A DNA stretch of 64,000 bases from positions 62,001-126,000 of the forward strand of contig PQAO01000024.1 of assembly GCA_003104995.1 (NCBI GenBank), in the 5' to 3' direction. Each line of letters starts with the position of its first letter. The stretch's first letter is position 1. Made by a program: the position numbers and the translations under genes. Shown one piece after another: positions 8,594-17,468 of the stretch. The notes beneath the pieces are model-generated. The model was not told the DNA's origin and ran no database searches. It saw nothing but the letters and a program-made list of their open reading frames with translations. This DNA is from Dehalococcoidia bacterium (GTDB lineage: Bacteria; Chloroflexota; Dehalococcoidia; Tepidiformales; Tepidiformaceae).

Positions 8594-11071
8594 TTACCAG
8601 GTGATCTTACGAAGACGCGCGTCGCTGAAGATGTAGACCTCGCCATCGCGGACGGCGAAGGCGCTGGCCGCGCGGAAGTCCTTGTGCCTGTACTGGCGGT
8701 CGAAGGCGCCATCGCGGCGGAAGACGACGATGCGGTCGTTGGGGGCATCGAGGAGGCCGATCTCGTTTTTCGAAAGCACCTGGGCCGTTTCGGGCGCTAC
8801 CAGGGGCTTATCGATGCCCGACTGCGAGAGGGTGAGGGCGACCTGGTCGTTGATGAAACGGTGGAGCGTGCCCTGCTCGTCGCTGGTGATGATCTCGGTA
8901 TCGACCATGAGACGGCGGGCGTTGGCCAGGTCATCCGTGGCGAGCGCTTTCGCGGGCGGGTTTGGGAAGCCTGTCTCGTTCTGGGTGTAGCGAAGGACCG
9001 TCTTCTGGGCGGCATCAAGCACGAAGAGGTCGCGGCCGTTGACGGCGATATCGGTGATGGTAAGCCCCGAGCCAGCATTGAACGCGACGGCGCGAAGGCC
9101 GCCATCATCAGAGTAGGCCCAGAGGTGGTTGAGGCTATCGGCGACCAGGAGGACGGGACCGCCGAGGTCGCTCGCATCGAGGTAGGCGATGGCCACGGGC
9201 CGGCCGCGCTGCTGGGCCTTGTCCTCGGTGTAGACGACTCGCGGGTCTCCGCCCACCAGGGGGAGTGCGAGCACCTGGGACGAATTGGTGTCGAGCACGA
9301 AGGCCAGATCCGTTCCGATGGTCATCCGGACTACGGCCACGGCCTTCTCCCCGAACTGTTCGACGGTGGCGATGACTTCGACGTTGGCCGGTTCGATGAC
9401 GTGGTCCATCACCTGGAGGGCGCCGGCGACTTCGTTGAAGAGCTGCTCGGCCTGCTCATTCGACGAGTCGAGTTCGCGCGCCTGGAGGAGCATCGCCTGG
9501 GCTTCGTTGAGGGCGATGCGCTTTTCCGCGGGGTCGGGGACGACACGGGCCGTGGCGAGGCGCTGGGCGGCGTTATCCACGAGCTCGACGTAGCGCTCGG
9601 CATCGTCGCCTTCGAGCATCCGGGGGACGGTGACGATACCCACGAGGAGGAGGAGGATGCCCAGGCCGATGGCGATGACGAGCCAGGTAGGCGGGAGCTG
9701 GGCGCCGGTCGCATGGCGGTTGAAGGTGTGGCTGCTCTTCCAGCGGCCGCCGGCAGAATCGCGCATGCGGACGAGCGAACCGCCGCTGTTCATGGCGGCG
9801 CCAGCCTCGCTGGCGATCGTCTCGGCGGCGGGCGTGGTGGACACCTTCGCCCGGCGGCCGGCTGCCAGGTCATCGACGAGGGGCAGGTCTTCGTTCAGCA
9901 CATCCGGCCGGGTTGGGGGAGCCCCGGGTGGCACGAGGCCACGGGTGAAGCTTTCTCGGCGGAGGCGGCGCGAATCGCCCGGTCCGCCCGCGTTCAGGGG
10001 TGAATTCGTAGGCGCCGCGGCGGATGGCGCTCGCCACACCGGGCGGTTGGCCAGCGGCGCCGAAGGCATGGCCGTTGCCAGCGAGCCCACGGCGGCGCGA
10101 GACACCGCGGCGCGCGCATGGGTATCGGCGGCGATCCGGACGAGCGTTGCAGTTGGCTCTCCCGAGGCGCGTAAGAGCGGTGCGGGCGCCGCTTCCACCG
10201 CCTCGGGGACGATTTGCTCCATCTGCCGCCGGGGCGAGATCTCGAGCAGTTGACGGCGGGCGGTGAAGACAATGTCTTCCCCCCTCTCGTCTTCGATAAA
10301 GAGGCTGGGCTGGTAGGTGGAGGCGTCGTCGGGCTGCCGAACCGCCTGTGGCGGCCCGGCGGGGGTCGTCGCATCGATCAGCACGTCACTCTCGGCCGCC
10401 TGGCCGACTGATTGGGCGGGGGCCTGGCCCGGGCCGGTGACGAGCAGCACGGTCAGGTTGCGAAGGTGCTGAACACGGCGGTAGAGGTCGGGGAGGATCT
10501 GATCCGCAGGCAGCCCCAGGATGCCGCCGATGAGTTCGTCGTCGAGTTCGGCGAGCGCCGGGGTCGAGATCATGAGGAGGCGGTCGCCGGGGGCGAAGGG
10601 GATGCGCGTGAGCAGCGGCTCGGCGTGAGCCGCTCCAATCGGGCGGCCATGCTCCTCGCCGGCGAAATACGGCGTGACGCCGCCGCCGTGGTAGTGGAAC
10701 GCCACGGACGGACCGCCCTGGGCGATGACGGCCTGGTCGCCGCGGCGGCCAAAACAGCTGAGGCCGATGCTCACCCGGTGCTGCGCGATGCTCTTGCGGT
10801 TCCAGTCGGACAGGTTGCGCTCAGCATCGGCGAACAGGCGGCGGAGCGAGCCGGTAAGGCTCATGTCGAGCCCGGTGAACGCCTGTCCGATGGCTGAGAC
10901 GACGTGACCGGCGAACGCCTCGCCCGCCGGCGTTGTGCCTTCAGCCAGGATGAACAGCTCCGCGCGGTCGTCGGCGGGACCCTTGCCGTGGAAGACCCCG
11001 GCGTTGGGTCCCCGGTCGACCGGTTCGTGATCGACGATCGCGAACTGGCCAACCTGGAGTGGCTCGGTCAA
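8594..11071 (-). CDS. PP2C-like domain / transmembrane / beta-propeller protein
   Basis: About 825 residues in three parts. The first 240 or so resemble a PP2C-type phosphatase fold (AELFILAEGTTPAGEAFAGHVVSAI, RHRVSIGLSCFGRRGDQAVIAQGG), but the metal-binding Asp-Gly is replaced by Glu-Gly, so activity is doubtful. A long Pro/Ala-rich low-complexity linker follows, then one TM helix (WLVIAIGLGILLLLVGIV). Next come a helical segment and an extracytoplasmic beta-propeller-like region (ADSLNHLWAYSDDGGLRAVAF repeats). I chose the TTG preceded by AAAGGA; another TTG lies 25 codons upstream. It stands alone between PNPOx genes and the RM cassette. Possibly a signalling or envelope scaffold. Confidence 0.78.
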   Translation of the reverse strand: MTEPLQVGQFAIVDHEPVDRGPNAGVFHGKGPADDRAELFILAEGTTPAGEAFAGHVVSAIGQAFTGLDMSLTGSLRRLFADAERNLSDWNRKSIAQHRVSIGLSCFGRRGDQAVIAQGGPSVAFHYHGGGVTPYFAGEEHGRPIGAAHAEPLLTRIPFAPGDRLLMISTPALAELDDELIGGILGLPADQILPDLYRRVQHLRNLTVLLVTGPGQAPAQSVGQAAESDVLIDATTPAGPPQAVRQPDDASTYQPSLFIEDERGEDIVFTARRQLLEISPRRQMEQIVPEAVEAAPAPLLRASGEPTATLVRIAADTHARAAVSRAAVGSLATAMPSAPLANRPVWRAPSAAAPTNSPLNAGGPGDSRRLRRESFTRGLVPPGAPPTRPDVLNEDLPLVDDLAAGRRAKVSTTPAAETIASEAGAAMNSGGSLVRMRDSAGGRWKSSHTFNRHATGAQLPPTWLVIAIGLGILLLLVGIVTVPRMLEGDDAERYVELVDNAAQRLATARVVPDPAEKRIALNEAQAMLLQARELDSSNEQAEQLFNEVAGALQVMDHVIEPANVEVIATVEQFGEKAVAVVRMTIGTDLAFVLDTNSSQVLALPLVGGDPRVVYTEDKAQQRGRPVAIAYLDASDLGGPVLLVADSLNHLWAYSDDGGLRAVAFNAGSGLTITDIAVNGRDLFVLDAAQKTVLRYTQNETGFPNPPAKALATDDLANARRLMVDTEIITSDEQGTLHRFINDQVALTLSQSGIDKPLVAPETAQVLSKNEIGLLDAPNDRIVVFRRDGAFDRQYRHKDFRAASAFAVRDGEVYIFSDARLRKITW

Positions 11072-11296
11072 AGGAGACCGTCCTTTTGCTACCAGGATTG
11101 GGCACGGGGGAACAGCGTCGGTACCGCCCGCCAGCAAGACTGGCAAGCCCCCGCCAGCACCGAACAGTCACTATACCACCGCGTTTTAGGAGTAGAGCAA
11201 CCGTTTGTGCACGGCGTCACGTGGGGTTTCACCGCCTTTTGGGGGCGCAAGACCCTGACAAGCGCGGCCCCTCCCGGCTCACTCGACAATAACGGC

Positions 11297-11325
11297 TTTA
11301 CGGTGTAGGCAGATCCACCTAGACT
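11297..11325 (+). promoter_or_regulatory. Promoter of the restriction-modification operon
   Basis: TTTACG and TAGACT are separated by exactly 17 bp, 18 bp before the GTG start of the C5-methyltransferase. A GAAGGGGGG ribosome-binding site follows. The TAGACT box recurs before the F420-type gene and the last gene of the window. Confidence 0.6.
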
Positions 11326-11343
11326 CGCGAGAAGGGGGGGCGC

Positions 11344-12516
11344 GTGGGTAATCTCTCGGTCGTGGACTTGTTCGCTGGCGCGGGAGGCCTCTCTGTCGGC
11401 TTCCGCGATGCGGGCTTCAGTATCCTGGCTGCGAACGATTTCGATGAGAATGCCTCCGAAACGTTCATGCTAAACCACCCGGAAACTGCGTTCCTGTCGG
11501 GACCGATTCAACGCATCGGCGCGGAAGACTTCTTGTGCGCGGCGGAGCTTCGCCGGGGCGAACTGGATGTGCTAATTGGCGGGCCGCCGTGCCAAGCATT
11601 CAGCGTCTATAACCATCAACGCGGGATGCATGACGAGCGGTCCGGCCTGTTCCGAGAGTACACGCGCCTGGTGGATGGCCTCATGCCGCGGTTCGTGGTT
11701 ATGGAGAACGTGACCGGCATCACGAGCATCGAAAACGGGCAGGCAGTAGAGGAAATCCACTTGCGCCTCAAGGAACTCGGCTACGCGGTTGAGGCACGCA
11801 TCCTAAAGGCCGAGGAGTACGGCGTACCTCAGGAACGGCGGCGCATCTTCTTCATCGGTGTCCGCGACGGTCAGGCAATCACGTGGCCCGAAACGACCCA
11901 CGGCGCAGGCGACAGCCTGTTCACCCTTCAGCTAAGGCCGCTCGTGACCGTTGCCGATGCCATTTCCGACCTTCCGGCGCTAGGCATGGGCGAGGGGGCC
12001 GAGGAGATGGCTTACACTGCGCAGCCGCAATCCGCGTATCAGGAGCGGCTGCGGCGCGGTTCGCGATGCGTCTACAACCACATCGCGCCGATGCTGGCGG
12101 ACGTGAACCGCGAACGAATGAAGTACATTCCGGTGGGCGGTAGTTGGCGGGATCTGCCGTTCAATCTGCTGCCGACCGGCATGAAAGCGGCCCGGCGCAG
12201 TGACCACACGAAGCGCTACGGGCGGATGGATCCGACGGGCCAGTCCTGCACCATCCTGACGAAGTGCGATCTTCACTGGGGCGCGTATATTCACCCGTTC
12301 CAAGACAGGACTATCACCGTAAGGGAGGCGGCGCGGCTCCAGTCCTTTCCCGACACGTTCCGGTTCGCAGGCAGCCGGGGCGAACAATACAGGCAGGTGG
12401 GGAATGCGGTTCCGCCAACGCTGGCCCGGGCCGTGGCTGATGCTGTGCTCAACATGATGGGGCAGTCGGACGAGAAGCACGAAGGCCAGCTAGTTGGCGC
12501 AGCCGCCTCGGCCTGA
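11344..12516 (+). CDS. DNA (cytosine-5-)-methyltransferase
   Basis: The 390-residue protein shows every key C5-methyltransferase motif in order: motif I VDLFAGAGGLSVGF (7-20), motif IV GGPPCQAFS with catalytic Cys at about 83, motif VI ENV (121), motif VIII QERRR (163) and motif X QVGNAVPP (about 353). The target-recognition region lies between motifs VIII and X. It should protect the host from the adjoining nuclease by 5-methylcytosine. GTG start with a strong purine-rich RBS. Its 3' end overlaps the endonuclease gene by 23 bp, and composition is lower in GC than its surroundings. Confidence 0.96.
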   Translation: MGNLSVVDLFAGAGGLSVGFRDAGFSILAANDFDENASETFMLNHPETAFLSGPIQRIGAEDFLCAAELRRGELDVLIGGPPCQAFSVYNHQRGMHDERSGLFREYTRLVDGLMPRFVVMENVTGITSIENGQAVEEIHLRLKELGYAVEARILKAEEYGVPQERRRIFFIGVRDGQAITWPETTHGAGDSLFTLQLRPLVTVADAISDLPALGMGEGAEEMAYTAQPQSAYQERLRRGSRCVYNHIAPMLADVNRERMKYIPVGGSWRDLPFNLLPTGMKAARRSDHTKRYGRMDPTGQSCTILTKCDLHWGAYIHPFQDRTITVREAARLQSFPDTFRFAGSRGEQYRQVGNAVPPTLARAVADAVLNMMGQSDEKHEGQLVGAAASA

Positions 12517-13300
12517 ACGTCTCATTGGGGAAATCCTAGGCGAGCCCTCGGCCCGCATGAGGAACCCGGCCAACGCCGATTACCAGTGCCCATTCCTGAA
12601 TGGCCAGTGCATCAAGCGTGGGCACCACCTCGCAGGGCCGTATCCCGTTTGCTCTGTCCGCCGCAAAACGAAGCCGAACCTCATTACCGTCTGCCCGAAA
12701 AGGTTTCTTGAGGCTGACATCGTGGCCGACGTGATTAAGCATTGTTGGCCGGGGAAGCCGCCACAGAACCCGCGGATTTCGCATGAGGTGTCGATGGCGA
12801 AGTTCGGGAAGGTCGATCTCGTTATTTGCGACTATGACGCCCAGGCCCACGCCGTTCGCGAGTTCGTTAGCGTCGAACTCCAGGCCGTCGATATTAGCGG
12901 CTCGGTCGAACCGGCCTATACGGGCGTCCTGAACAGCGCCAGTTCCGTCCAGGTGTCCTATGGCATCAACTGGGCGAACGTCCGCAAGCGATATATCGAC
13001 CAATTGGTCGCGAAGTGCTTCTATCACTCGCAATGGAACACGCGCATCGTCGCAGTGATGCAATCGCCCCTTTACGACTACCTACGGGCTCACATGCAGT
13101 TCGATGAAATGTCGCCGGGCGCGGGCGGCGTTGACGTGGCCTTTTTGCTCTACGACTACGTGGAGAGCGACGACCATCACACGCTGATATTCGACCGCGT
13201 CGTCGGGACGAGCCACAGCAGTCTCATGATGAGCACCCTTTACCAAAAGACGCCGCCAAAGTCCGCGTTCACGAAGCGCATCCTTGAGCGGCTTGAGTAG
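12494..13300 (+). CDS. NotI-like type II restriction endonuclease
   Basis: The 268-residue protein matches the NotI family. It has four early cysteines (about 32, 39, 53, 67), as in NotI's metal-binding fold. The catalytic core reads VDLVICD then EFVSVELQAVD, so D108 and E128-x-Q130 correspond to the PD-(D/E)XK variant of NotI, in which Gln replaces Lys. The family cuts GC-rich sites built on CGGCCG; the exact target here is inference. The TTG start is chosen because GAAGG lies 8 nt upstream; translation is probably coupled to the methyltransferase. Its last 32 bp overlap vsr tail to tail. Confidence 0.82.
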   Translation: MAQPPRPERLIGEILGEPSARMRNPANADYQCPFLNGQCIKRGHHLAGPYPVCSVRRKTKPNLITVCPKRFLEADIVADVIKHCWPGKPPQNPRISHEVSMAKFGKVDLVICDYDAQAHAVREFVSVELQAVDISGSVEPAYTGVLNSASSVQVSYGINWANVRKRYIDQLVAKCFYHSQWNTRIVAVMQSPLYDYLRAHMQFDEMSPGAGGVDVAFLLYDYVESDDHHTLIFDRVVGTSHSSLMMSTLYQKTPPKSAFTKRILERLE

Positions 13301-13721
13301 CCCGGAGCCGCTCCAACCGGGCAATTACCCGGCCTGTCCCTGACGCGAGCGAGCATTCCCAAACCGTGGCGGTGGCCCAGCCCATCGCGCGCAACGCTTC
13401 TCGGGCGCGCCGATCCCTTCGGCGGTTGCGGTCTAGTTTGGCTCGCCAGTAGTCCGGATTCGTTGATGGGATGTGGTCACGGCGACAACCGTGCCCATGC
13501 CAGAAACAGCCGTGCACAAACACAGCCAGGCGATACCGCGGAAGCACGATATCCGGACGGCCCGGCAGGTGGCGGGAGTCCACGCGAAATCGGTAGCCAG
13601 CGGCGTGAAGAGCCCGCCGCACAGCGATTTCAGGCTTCGTGTTCCGCGAGCGGATCGCCGCCATGCCGGCACTTCGGCGAGGATCCGGGGGCGCAAAAGG
13701 AGGGAGCGGAAACCGCTTCAC
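13269..13721 (-). CDS. vsr: Very short patch repair endonuclease Vsr
   Basis: Vsr nicks 5' of the T in T:G mismatches that arise when 5-methylcytosine deaminates. The 150-residue product has the family pattern: RSRNTKPEIAVRRALHAAGYRFRVD, PGRPDIVLPRYR with the catalytic Asp, VFVHGCFWHGH with zinc/metal ligands, and YWRAKLDRNRRRD. Its presence is explained by the C5-methyltransferase next door. It is convergent with the endonuclease and the coding sequences overlap by 32 bp, a compact cassette. GTG start; no strong RBS. Confidence 0.95.
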   Translation of the reverse strand: MKRFPLPPFAPPDPRRSAGMAAIRSRNTKPEIAVRRALHAAGYRFRVDSRHLPGRPDIVLPRYRLAVFVHGCFWHGHGCRRDHIPSTNPDYWRAKLDRNRRRDRRAREALRAMGWATATVWECSLASGTGRVIARLERLRATQAAQGCAS

Positions 13722-13807
13722 GAGGTGAGGATAGCCCCTTGGGCTCTTTGTGCAGGATTACGTGTGCTTGTGCAGGGGGCCCCTAATGTGCAAAAACTGC
13801 GTTCAAG

Positions 13808-14284
13808 TCAGCCTCGGGCGAGCGTTGCGAGCGCTTCACCGCTGAGCCGGTAGGTCGTCCACTCATCCATGGGGGCGGCTCCCAGGGCGCGGTAAAACTG
13901 GATCGAGGGCTCGTTCCAATCGAGGACGGCCCATTCCAGGCGGGCGCAGCCTCGTTCGACCGCCAGGCGGGCGAGTTCGGCCAGGAGAGCCTTGCCGTAG
14001 CCCTGGCCGCGGAACTCGGGCCGGACGAAGAGGTCCTCCAGGTAGATGCCGGGTTTGCCTTCCCAGGTGCTGAAGTTGTGGAAGAAGAGCGCGAACCCGG
14101 CGCTCGCACCCTCGCCGGTCTCGGCAAGGATGACTTCGGCATAGGGCCGCGGGCCGAAGAGATGGCGGCGCAGCTCACCGGGCACGAGGCGGACCGCTTC
14201 AGGCTCCCGCTCGTACTCGGCGAGCGCGTGAATGAGCTCGATGATCGTGTCGAGGTCGGCTTCGGTTGCCGGCCGGAGGGGCAC
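13808..14284 (-). CDS. GNAT-family N-acetyltransferase
   Basis: The 158-residue protein has the GNAT fold with acetyl-CoA-binding motif A VRPEFRGQGYGKALL (about residues 92-106) and the C-terminal NEPSIQFYRALGA helix. The order and spacing resemble spermidine/diamine acetyltransferases (FFHNFSTWEGKPGIYLEDLFV), so a small amine is a plausible acceptor. The GTG start lies one base after the thrB stop, so the two are probably co-transcribed. Substrate not proven. Confidence 0.9.
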   Translation of the reverse strand: MPLRPATEADLDTIIELIHALAEYEREPEAVRLVPGELRRHLFGPRPYAEVILAETGEGASAGFALFFHNFSTWEGKPGIYLEDLFVRPEFRGQGYGKALLAELARLAVERGCARLEWAVLDWNEPSIQFYRALGAAPMDEWTTYRLSGEALATLARG

Positions 14285-14285
14285 G

Positions 14286-15194
14286 CTACTCCTCGACCAG
14301 TTCGACTTTCGAGACGGTCGCGCCTTCGCGCGCGATTTTCGTGACGAGCGAGCGGCCTCCGTAACCCGCGGACTCGGCGCAGGCCAGCATGGCGGCCGCC
14401 ACCGCGCGAGCGGGCTCTTCCGGACAGATGGCGGCGATCGAGCTGCCGGCGCCGCTCAGCCAGGCGGCATGGGCGCCCGCGCCCCGGGCGGCGGCGAAGA
14501 TGTCGAACATCGGTGGGAAGAGCGCTGCGCGCTGGCGCTGGTGGATCCGGTCGTCGGTGGCCTCGTTCAGGAGGTCGAGCCGGCCCGCGGCCATCGCCGC
14601 CACGAACAGGGCGGCGCGCCCGGTGTTGTGGACCGCATCGGCCTTCGAATAGACATCCGGAAGGGCTTTGCGCGCTTCCTTGGTCGCCATCGAGTGGTCA
14701 GGGATGAGAATGGCCATGTGGGCATCCTGCGGATACCGGGCGGGGGCATGCAGGTAGCTCCCATCGGCGCCCTGCACGCAAACCTGGAGCCCGCCGAAGA
14801 GCGCCGGGCAGGCATTGTCGCCGTGGCCTTCCAGGTCGCTGGCGATGTCGAGCATCTGGGCTTCGCTGAGCGCGCCGCGCTCGTATTCGTTGACGGCGAC
14901 GACGCCGGCCACGCGGGCCACGGCGCTGGCGCCGAGTCCGCGGCCCAGGGGAATGGCGACGTTGTAGCGCGAGCGGATACCGTGGGGAGCCTGCCTGCCC
15001 AACCGGAGGTACGTCTGCTTGATGGCCGTCAGCACCATCTTTTCGCCGACATCGTCGGTCGGGGGCTGCTCGGCATCCGAGAACGTGACGGTAATTGAGG
15101 CGAACAGGTCGAGCGCGAGGCCGAGGCAGTCGAAACCGGCGCCGAGGTTGGCGCTCGTAGCCGGGACGCGGACGGTGATGGCGGTTGGTTCCAT
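14286..15194 (-). CDS. thrB: Homoserine kinase
   Basis: ThrB phosphorylates homoserine to O-phosphohomoserine on the way to threonine. The 302-residue protein is a GHMP kinase: VRVPATSANLGAGFDCLGLAL at the N-terminus, the ATP loop PLGRGLGASA (about 90-100, with Ala for one usual Ser) and the C-terminal AAWLSGAGSSIAAIC motif. Length is typical. The ATG giving MEPTAITVRV immediately precedes the first GHMP strand; longer forms add unrelated residues. It competes for homoserine with metX at 29.7 kb. Confidence 0.93.
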   Translation of the reverse strand: MEPTAITVRVPATSANLGAGFDCLGLALDLFASITVTFSDAEQPPTDDVGEKMVLTAIKQTYLRLGRQAPHGIRSRYNVAIPLGRGLGASAVARVAGVVAVNEYERGALSEAQMLDIASDLEGHGDNACPALFGGLQVCVQGADGSYLHAPARYPQDAHMAILIPDHSMATKEARKALPDVYSKADAVHNTGRAALFVAAMAAGRLDLLNEATDDRIHQRQRAALFPPMFDIFAAARGAGAHAAWLSGAGSSIAAICPEEPARAVAAAMLACAESAGYGGRSLVTKIAREGATVSKVELVEE

Positions 15195-15342
15195 TGGGGC
15201 GTCTTTCCGGTAGCCGGAGCGTCGATGATAGCAACGGCTGAGTAGCGGGCCACCCGGAGCGGGGCAGACCGCGAGGGAGCCGTATTTTCCGTGACATTTC
15301 GCCGTGAGATAGTGGCGCCGACTTTTGAGGGAGGTCTCTGAT

Positions 15343-16224
15343 ATGCAGTGGAAGAAGCAGATTTCGATTGCCGTGCTTGGCGCCCTGGCGGCCACGGCTC
15401 TCATCACGGTTGCCTGTGGCGACGACGATGATGACGACGACGGCAATGGCGGCGGCGCCGACCTGACCGCGGCCAGCGTGGATTGCAAGGACCTGGGAGT
15501 CACGGCACCGGCGCGGATCAAGGATGCGGGCAAGTTCGTGGTTGCTTCGGACCTGAGCTACGCCCCGATGGAGTTCGTGAAAGAAGGGACGAACACGCCC
15601 ATCGGCGCCGATGTGGACTTCGCGAACTGCATCGCCGCGGCCTGGGGCGTGAAGGCCGAAGTCCAGAACACACCGTTCGACGCGATCATCCCGGCACTCA
15701 CCAGCAAGAAGGCCGACGTCATCATGTCCTCGATGACAGCCTCCGAAGAGCGCAAGAAGGAAGTCGACTTCGTCGAGTACTTCGAGGCAGGCTCGGGCAT
15801 CCTCGTGAAGGAAGGCAACCCGTCGAAGATTGGCGGCATTGCCGACCTCTGCGGCCTGAAGGTTGCCATCCAGGTGGGGACCGTCCAGATCGACGAGGCG
15901 GAAGAACAGAACGCGAAGTGCGGCGATAAGAAGATCGAGACGCAGACCTTCGAACAGAACACCGACACGATCACCGCGGTAAGCACTGGCCGGGCCGATG
16001 CCGCCCTCATGGACTTCCCCGTGGCCGGGTACGGCGCCGCGAAGGTGAAGGGCACCGAGGTCGTCGGCGAGCAGTACAACACCGGCCCCTACGGTATCGC
16101 GGTCCGGAAGGACGACGGCGAGGTGAAGACCGCGCTGGAAGCAGCCGTCAAGGCCATGATGGACAAGGGCCAGTACGACACTATCCTGAAGTACTGGGGC
16201 CTGGAGGCCGGCTCCATCAAGTAG
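15343..16224 (+). CDS. Amino-acid ABC transporter substrate-binding lipoprotein
   Basis: The 293-residue protein has a lipoprotein signal ending in ITVAC, followed by an unusual run of acidic residues (GDDDDDDD) and Gly. The mature part is a family 3 (PBPb) binding protein: GKFVVASDLSYAPMEF, GADVDFANCIAAAWG, FDAIIPALTSKKADVIMSSMT and DAALMDFPVAGYGA. This is the polar or basic amino-acid type. GAGGGAGG precedes the ATG by 7 nt. It heads the operon with permease and ATPase genes, separated from them by a strong hairpin that should keep binding-protein mRNA in excess. Confidence 0.94.
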   Translation: MQWKKQISIAVLGALAATALITVACGDDDDDDDGNGGGADLTAASVDCKDLGVTAPARIKDAGKFVVASDLSYAPMEFVKEGTNTPIGADVDFANCIAAAWGVKAEVQNTPFDAIIPALTSKKADVIMSSMTASEERKKEVDFVEYFEAGSGILVKEGNPSKIGGIADLCGLKVAIQVGTVQIDEAEEQNAKCGDKKIETQTFEQNTDTITAVSTGRADAALMDFPVAGYGAAKVKGTEVVGEQYNTGPYGIAVRKDDGEVKTALEAAVKAMMDKGQYDTILKYWGLEAGSIK

Positions 16225-16232
16225 CGTGATCG

Positions 16233-16260
16233 CGGGAGGGGGTGGTCGCACCCCCTCCCG
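16233..16260 (+). terminator. Perfect 12-bp hairpin between binding protein and permease
   Basis: CGGGAGGGGGTG pairs with CACCCCCTCCCG around a GTCG loop. There is no T-tract after it, so it is more likely a partial terminator or 3' stabiliser that raises the level of the binding-protein mRNA relative to the downstream genes, as in many ABC operons. Confidence 0.65.
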
Positions 16261-16276
16261 TGGCTCCGGAGCCTGC

Positions 16277-17032
16277 ATGACGTTTCTCGCGGTCGACTGG
16301 GGTTACATCGGCGAACACCTCTTTTCGGACATCGTTTTCGAAGGGGTCTGGATGACGCTGCGCCTGACGGCGACCGCGATGTTTTTCGGGGTGGTGCTGG
16401 GGACAGCGTTCGCATTGATGCGGCTGGCGCAGGCGTGGCCGGTCAAAGCGGTCGGGCTCGCGTACATCTGGTTCTTCCGGGGCACGCCGCTCATCGTCCA
16501 GATCGTGTTCTGGTTCTTCGCGCTACCGCAGGTGTGGCCGGGGTGGGCGCCGTGGAACGGGCAGATGTCGCCATTCACCACCGGTGTGTTCGCGCTGGCG
16601 ATCAACGAAGGCGCCTACATGACGGAGATTATGCGGGCGGGCATCCAGAGTGTGGATACCGGGCAGATGGAGGCGGCCAAGAGCCTCGGCATGACGTATC
16701 CGAAGGCCATGCGGCGGATCATCCTCCCGCAGGCGTTGCGGGTGGTGATCCCGCCGACCGGCAACGAGTTCATCGCGTTGCTGAAGAACTCATCGCTCGT
16801 TTCGGTCATCTCGGTGAGCGAGCTCTTCCTGGTGGCAAAGCTCCAATATTCGTCGAGCCTGCTCTACTTCGAGTGGCTGATCATCGCTTCGCTCTGGTAC
16901 CTGGCGCTGACCACGGTGGGGAGTGTCATCCAGGCGTGGATCGAGAGCCGCTACGGCGCGGGGAGCTACGGTCCGGGTGCGGGAGGCGGGGGAGTCGCGC
17001 TCCGGTGGCTGGGATTTGGAGCGCGGGACTAG
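16277..17032 (+). CDS. Amino-acid ABC transporter permease (HisM/GlnP type)
   Basis: The 251-residue inner-membrane protein has the His/Glu/Gln permease signature: GVWMTLRLTATAMFFGVVLG, YIWFFRGTPLIVQIVFWFFALP and the EAA loop EAAKSLGMTYPKAMRRIILPQALRV split around the conserved Gly. About five TM helices are visible. The ATG giving MTFLAVDWG has GGAG 6-7 nt upstream; a longer reading frame would start inside the hairpin. Its stop codon is followed within 4 bp by a 7-bp repeat array. Confidence 0.93.
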   Translation: MTFLAVDWGYIGEHLFSDIVFEGVWMTLRLTATAMFFGVVLGTAFALMRLAQAWPVKAVGLAYIWFFRGTPLIVQIVFWFFALPQVWPGWAPWNGQMSPFTTGVFALAINEGAYMTEIMRAGIQSVDTGQMEAAKSLGMTYPKAMRRIILPQALRVVIPPTGNEFIALLKNSSLVSVISVSELFLVAKLQYSSSLLYFEWLIIASLWYLALTTVGSVIQAWIESRYGAGSYGPGAGGGGVALRWLGFGARD

Positions 17033-17036
17033 TGGG

Positions 17037-17092
17037 TAGCGAGGTGCGAGATGCGAGTTACGAGTGGCGAGATGCGAGTAGCGAGATGCGAG
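17037..17092. repeat. Heptad array NNNCGAG, left arm (8 units)
   Basis: Eight consecutive 7-bp units of the form NNNCGAG (TAGCGAG, GTGCGAG, ATGCGAG, TTACGAG and so on) begin 4 bp after the permease stop and end 13 bp before the four-helix-bundle gene. The inverted equivalent, CTCGNNN, lies on the other side of that gene at 17473-17528. Confidence 0.9.
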
Positions 17093-17105
17093 ACGGGGGC
17101 GGCGC

Positions 17106-17468
17106 GTGACCGGCTTCGAGGAACTCATCGCATGGCAGAAGGCGCGGGCGCTCTGCCGCAACGTGTATCGGGTCAGCCGCAATGGCCGCTTTGCTGACGA
17201 CCGTGACCTCCAGCGCCAGATACGGCGGGCGGCCGTATCGATCGTGTCCAACATCGCAGAGGGATACGAGCGTGGGCGCAAGAACGAGTTTGCCCAGTTC
17301 CTTCTCATCGCCAAGGGGTCTTGCGGCGAGGTGCAGGCACAACCGTACGTAGCCCTCGATGAGGAGTATGTCTCGCGAGAAGAGTTTGAAGGGCTCTACG
17401 CGGCGGCGCTCGAAACGGGCCGCGTCATCGCCGGCCTCCGGCGCTCGATATTGCAGGGCGCGCCATGA
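17106..17468 (+). CDS. Four-helix-bundle protein (23S rRNA intervening-sequence / TIGR02436 family)
   Basis: The 120-residue protein shows the family pattern: [62 protein letters not shown] and a final helix. These small helical proteins were first seen inside 23S rRNA intervening sequences and are related to Avd of diversity-generating retroelements; their biochemical role is not established. Here the gene interrupts an amino-acid ABC operon, flanked by inverted 7-bp arrays, and its TGA overlaps the ATG of the ATPase (ATGA). GTG start with no strong RBS. It is probably a mobile or passenger element. Confidence 0.9.
   Translation: MTGFEELIAWQKARALCRNVYRVSRNGRFADDRDLQRQIRRAAVSIVSNIAEGYERGRKNEFAQFLLIAKGSCGEVQAQPYVALDEEYVSREEFEGLYAAALETGRVIAGLRRSILQGAP

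Noticed and set aside
17106-17468. Ribosomal protein S23 as a ribosome component
   Set aside because: The old name comes from 23S intervening sequences; the gene here lies in an ABC operon and is not a ribosomal protein.
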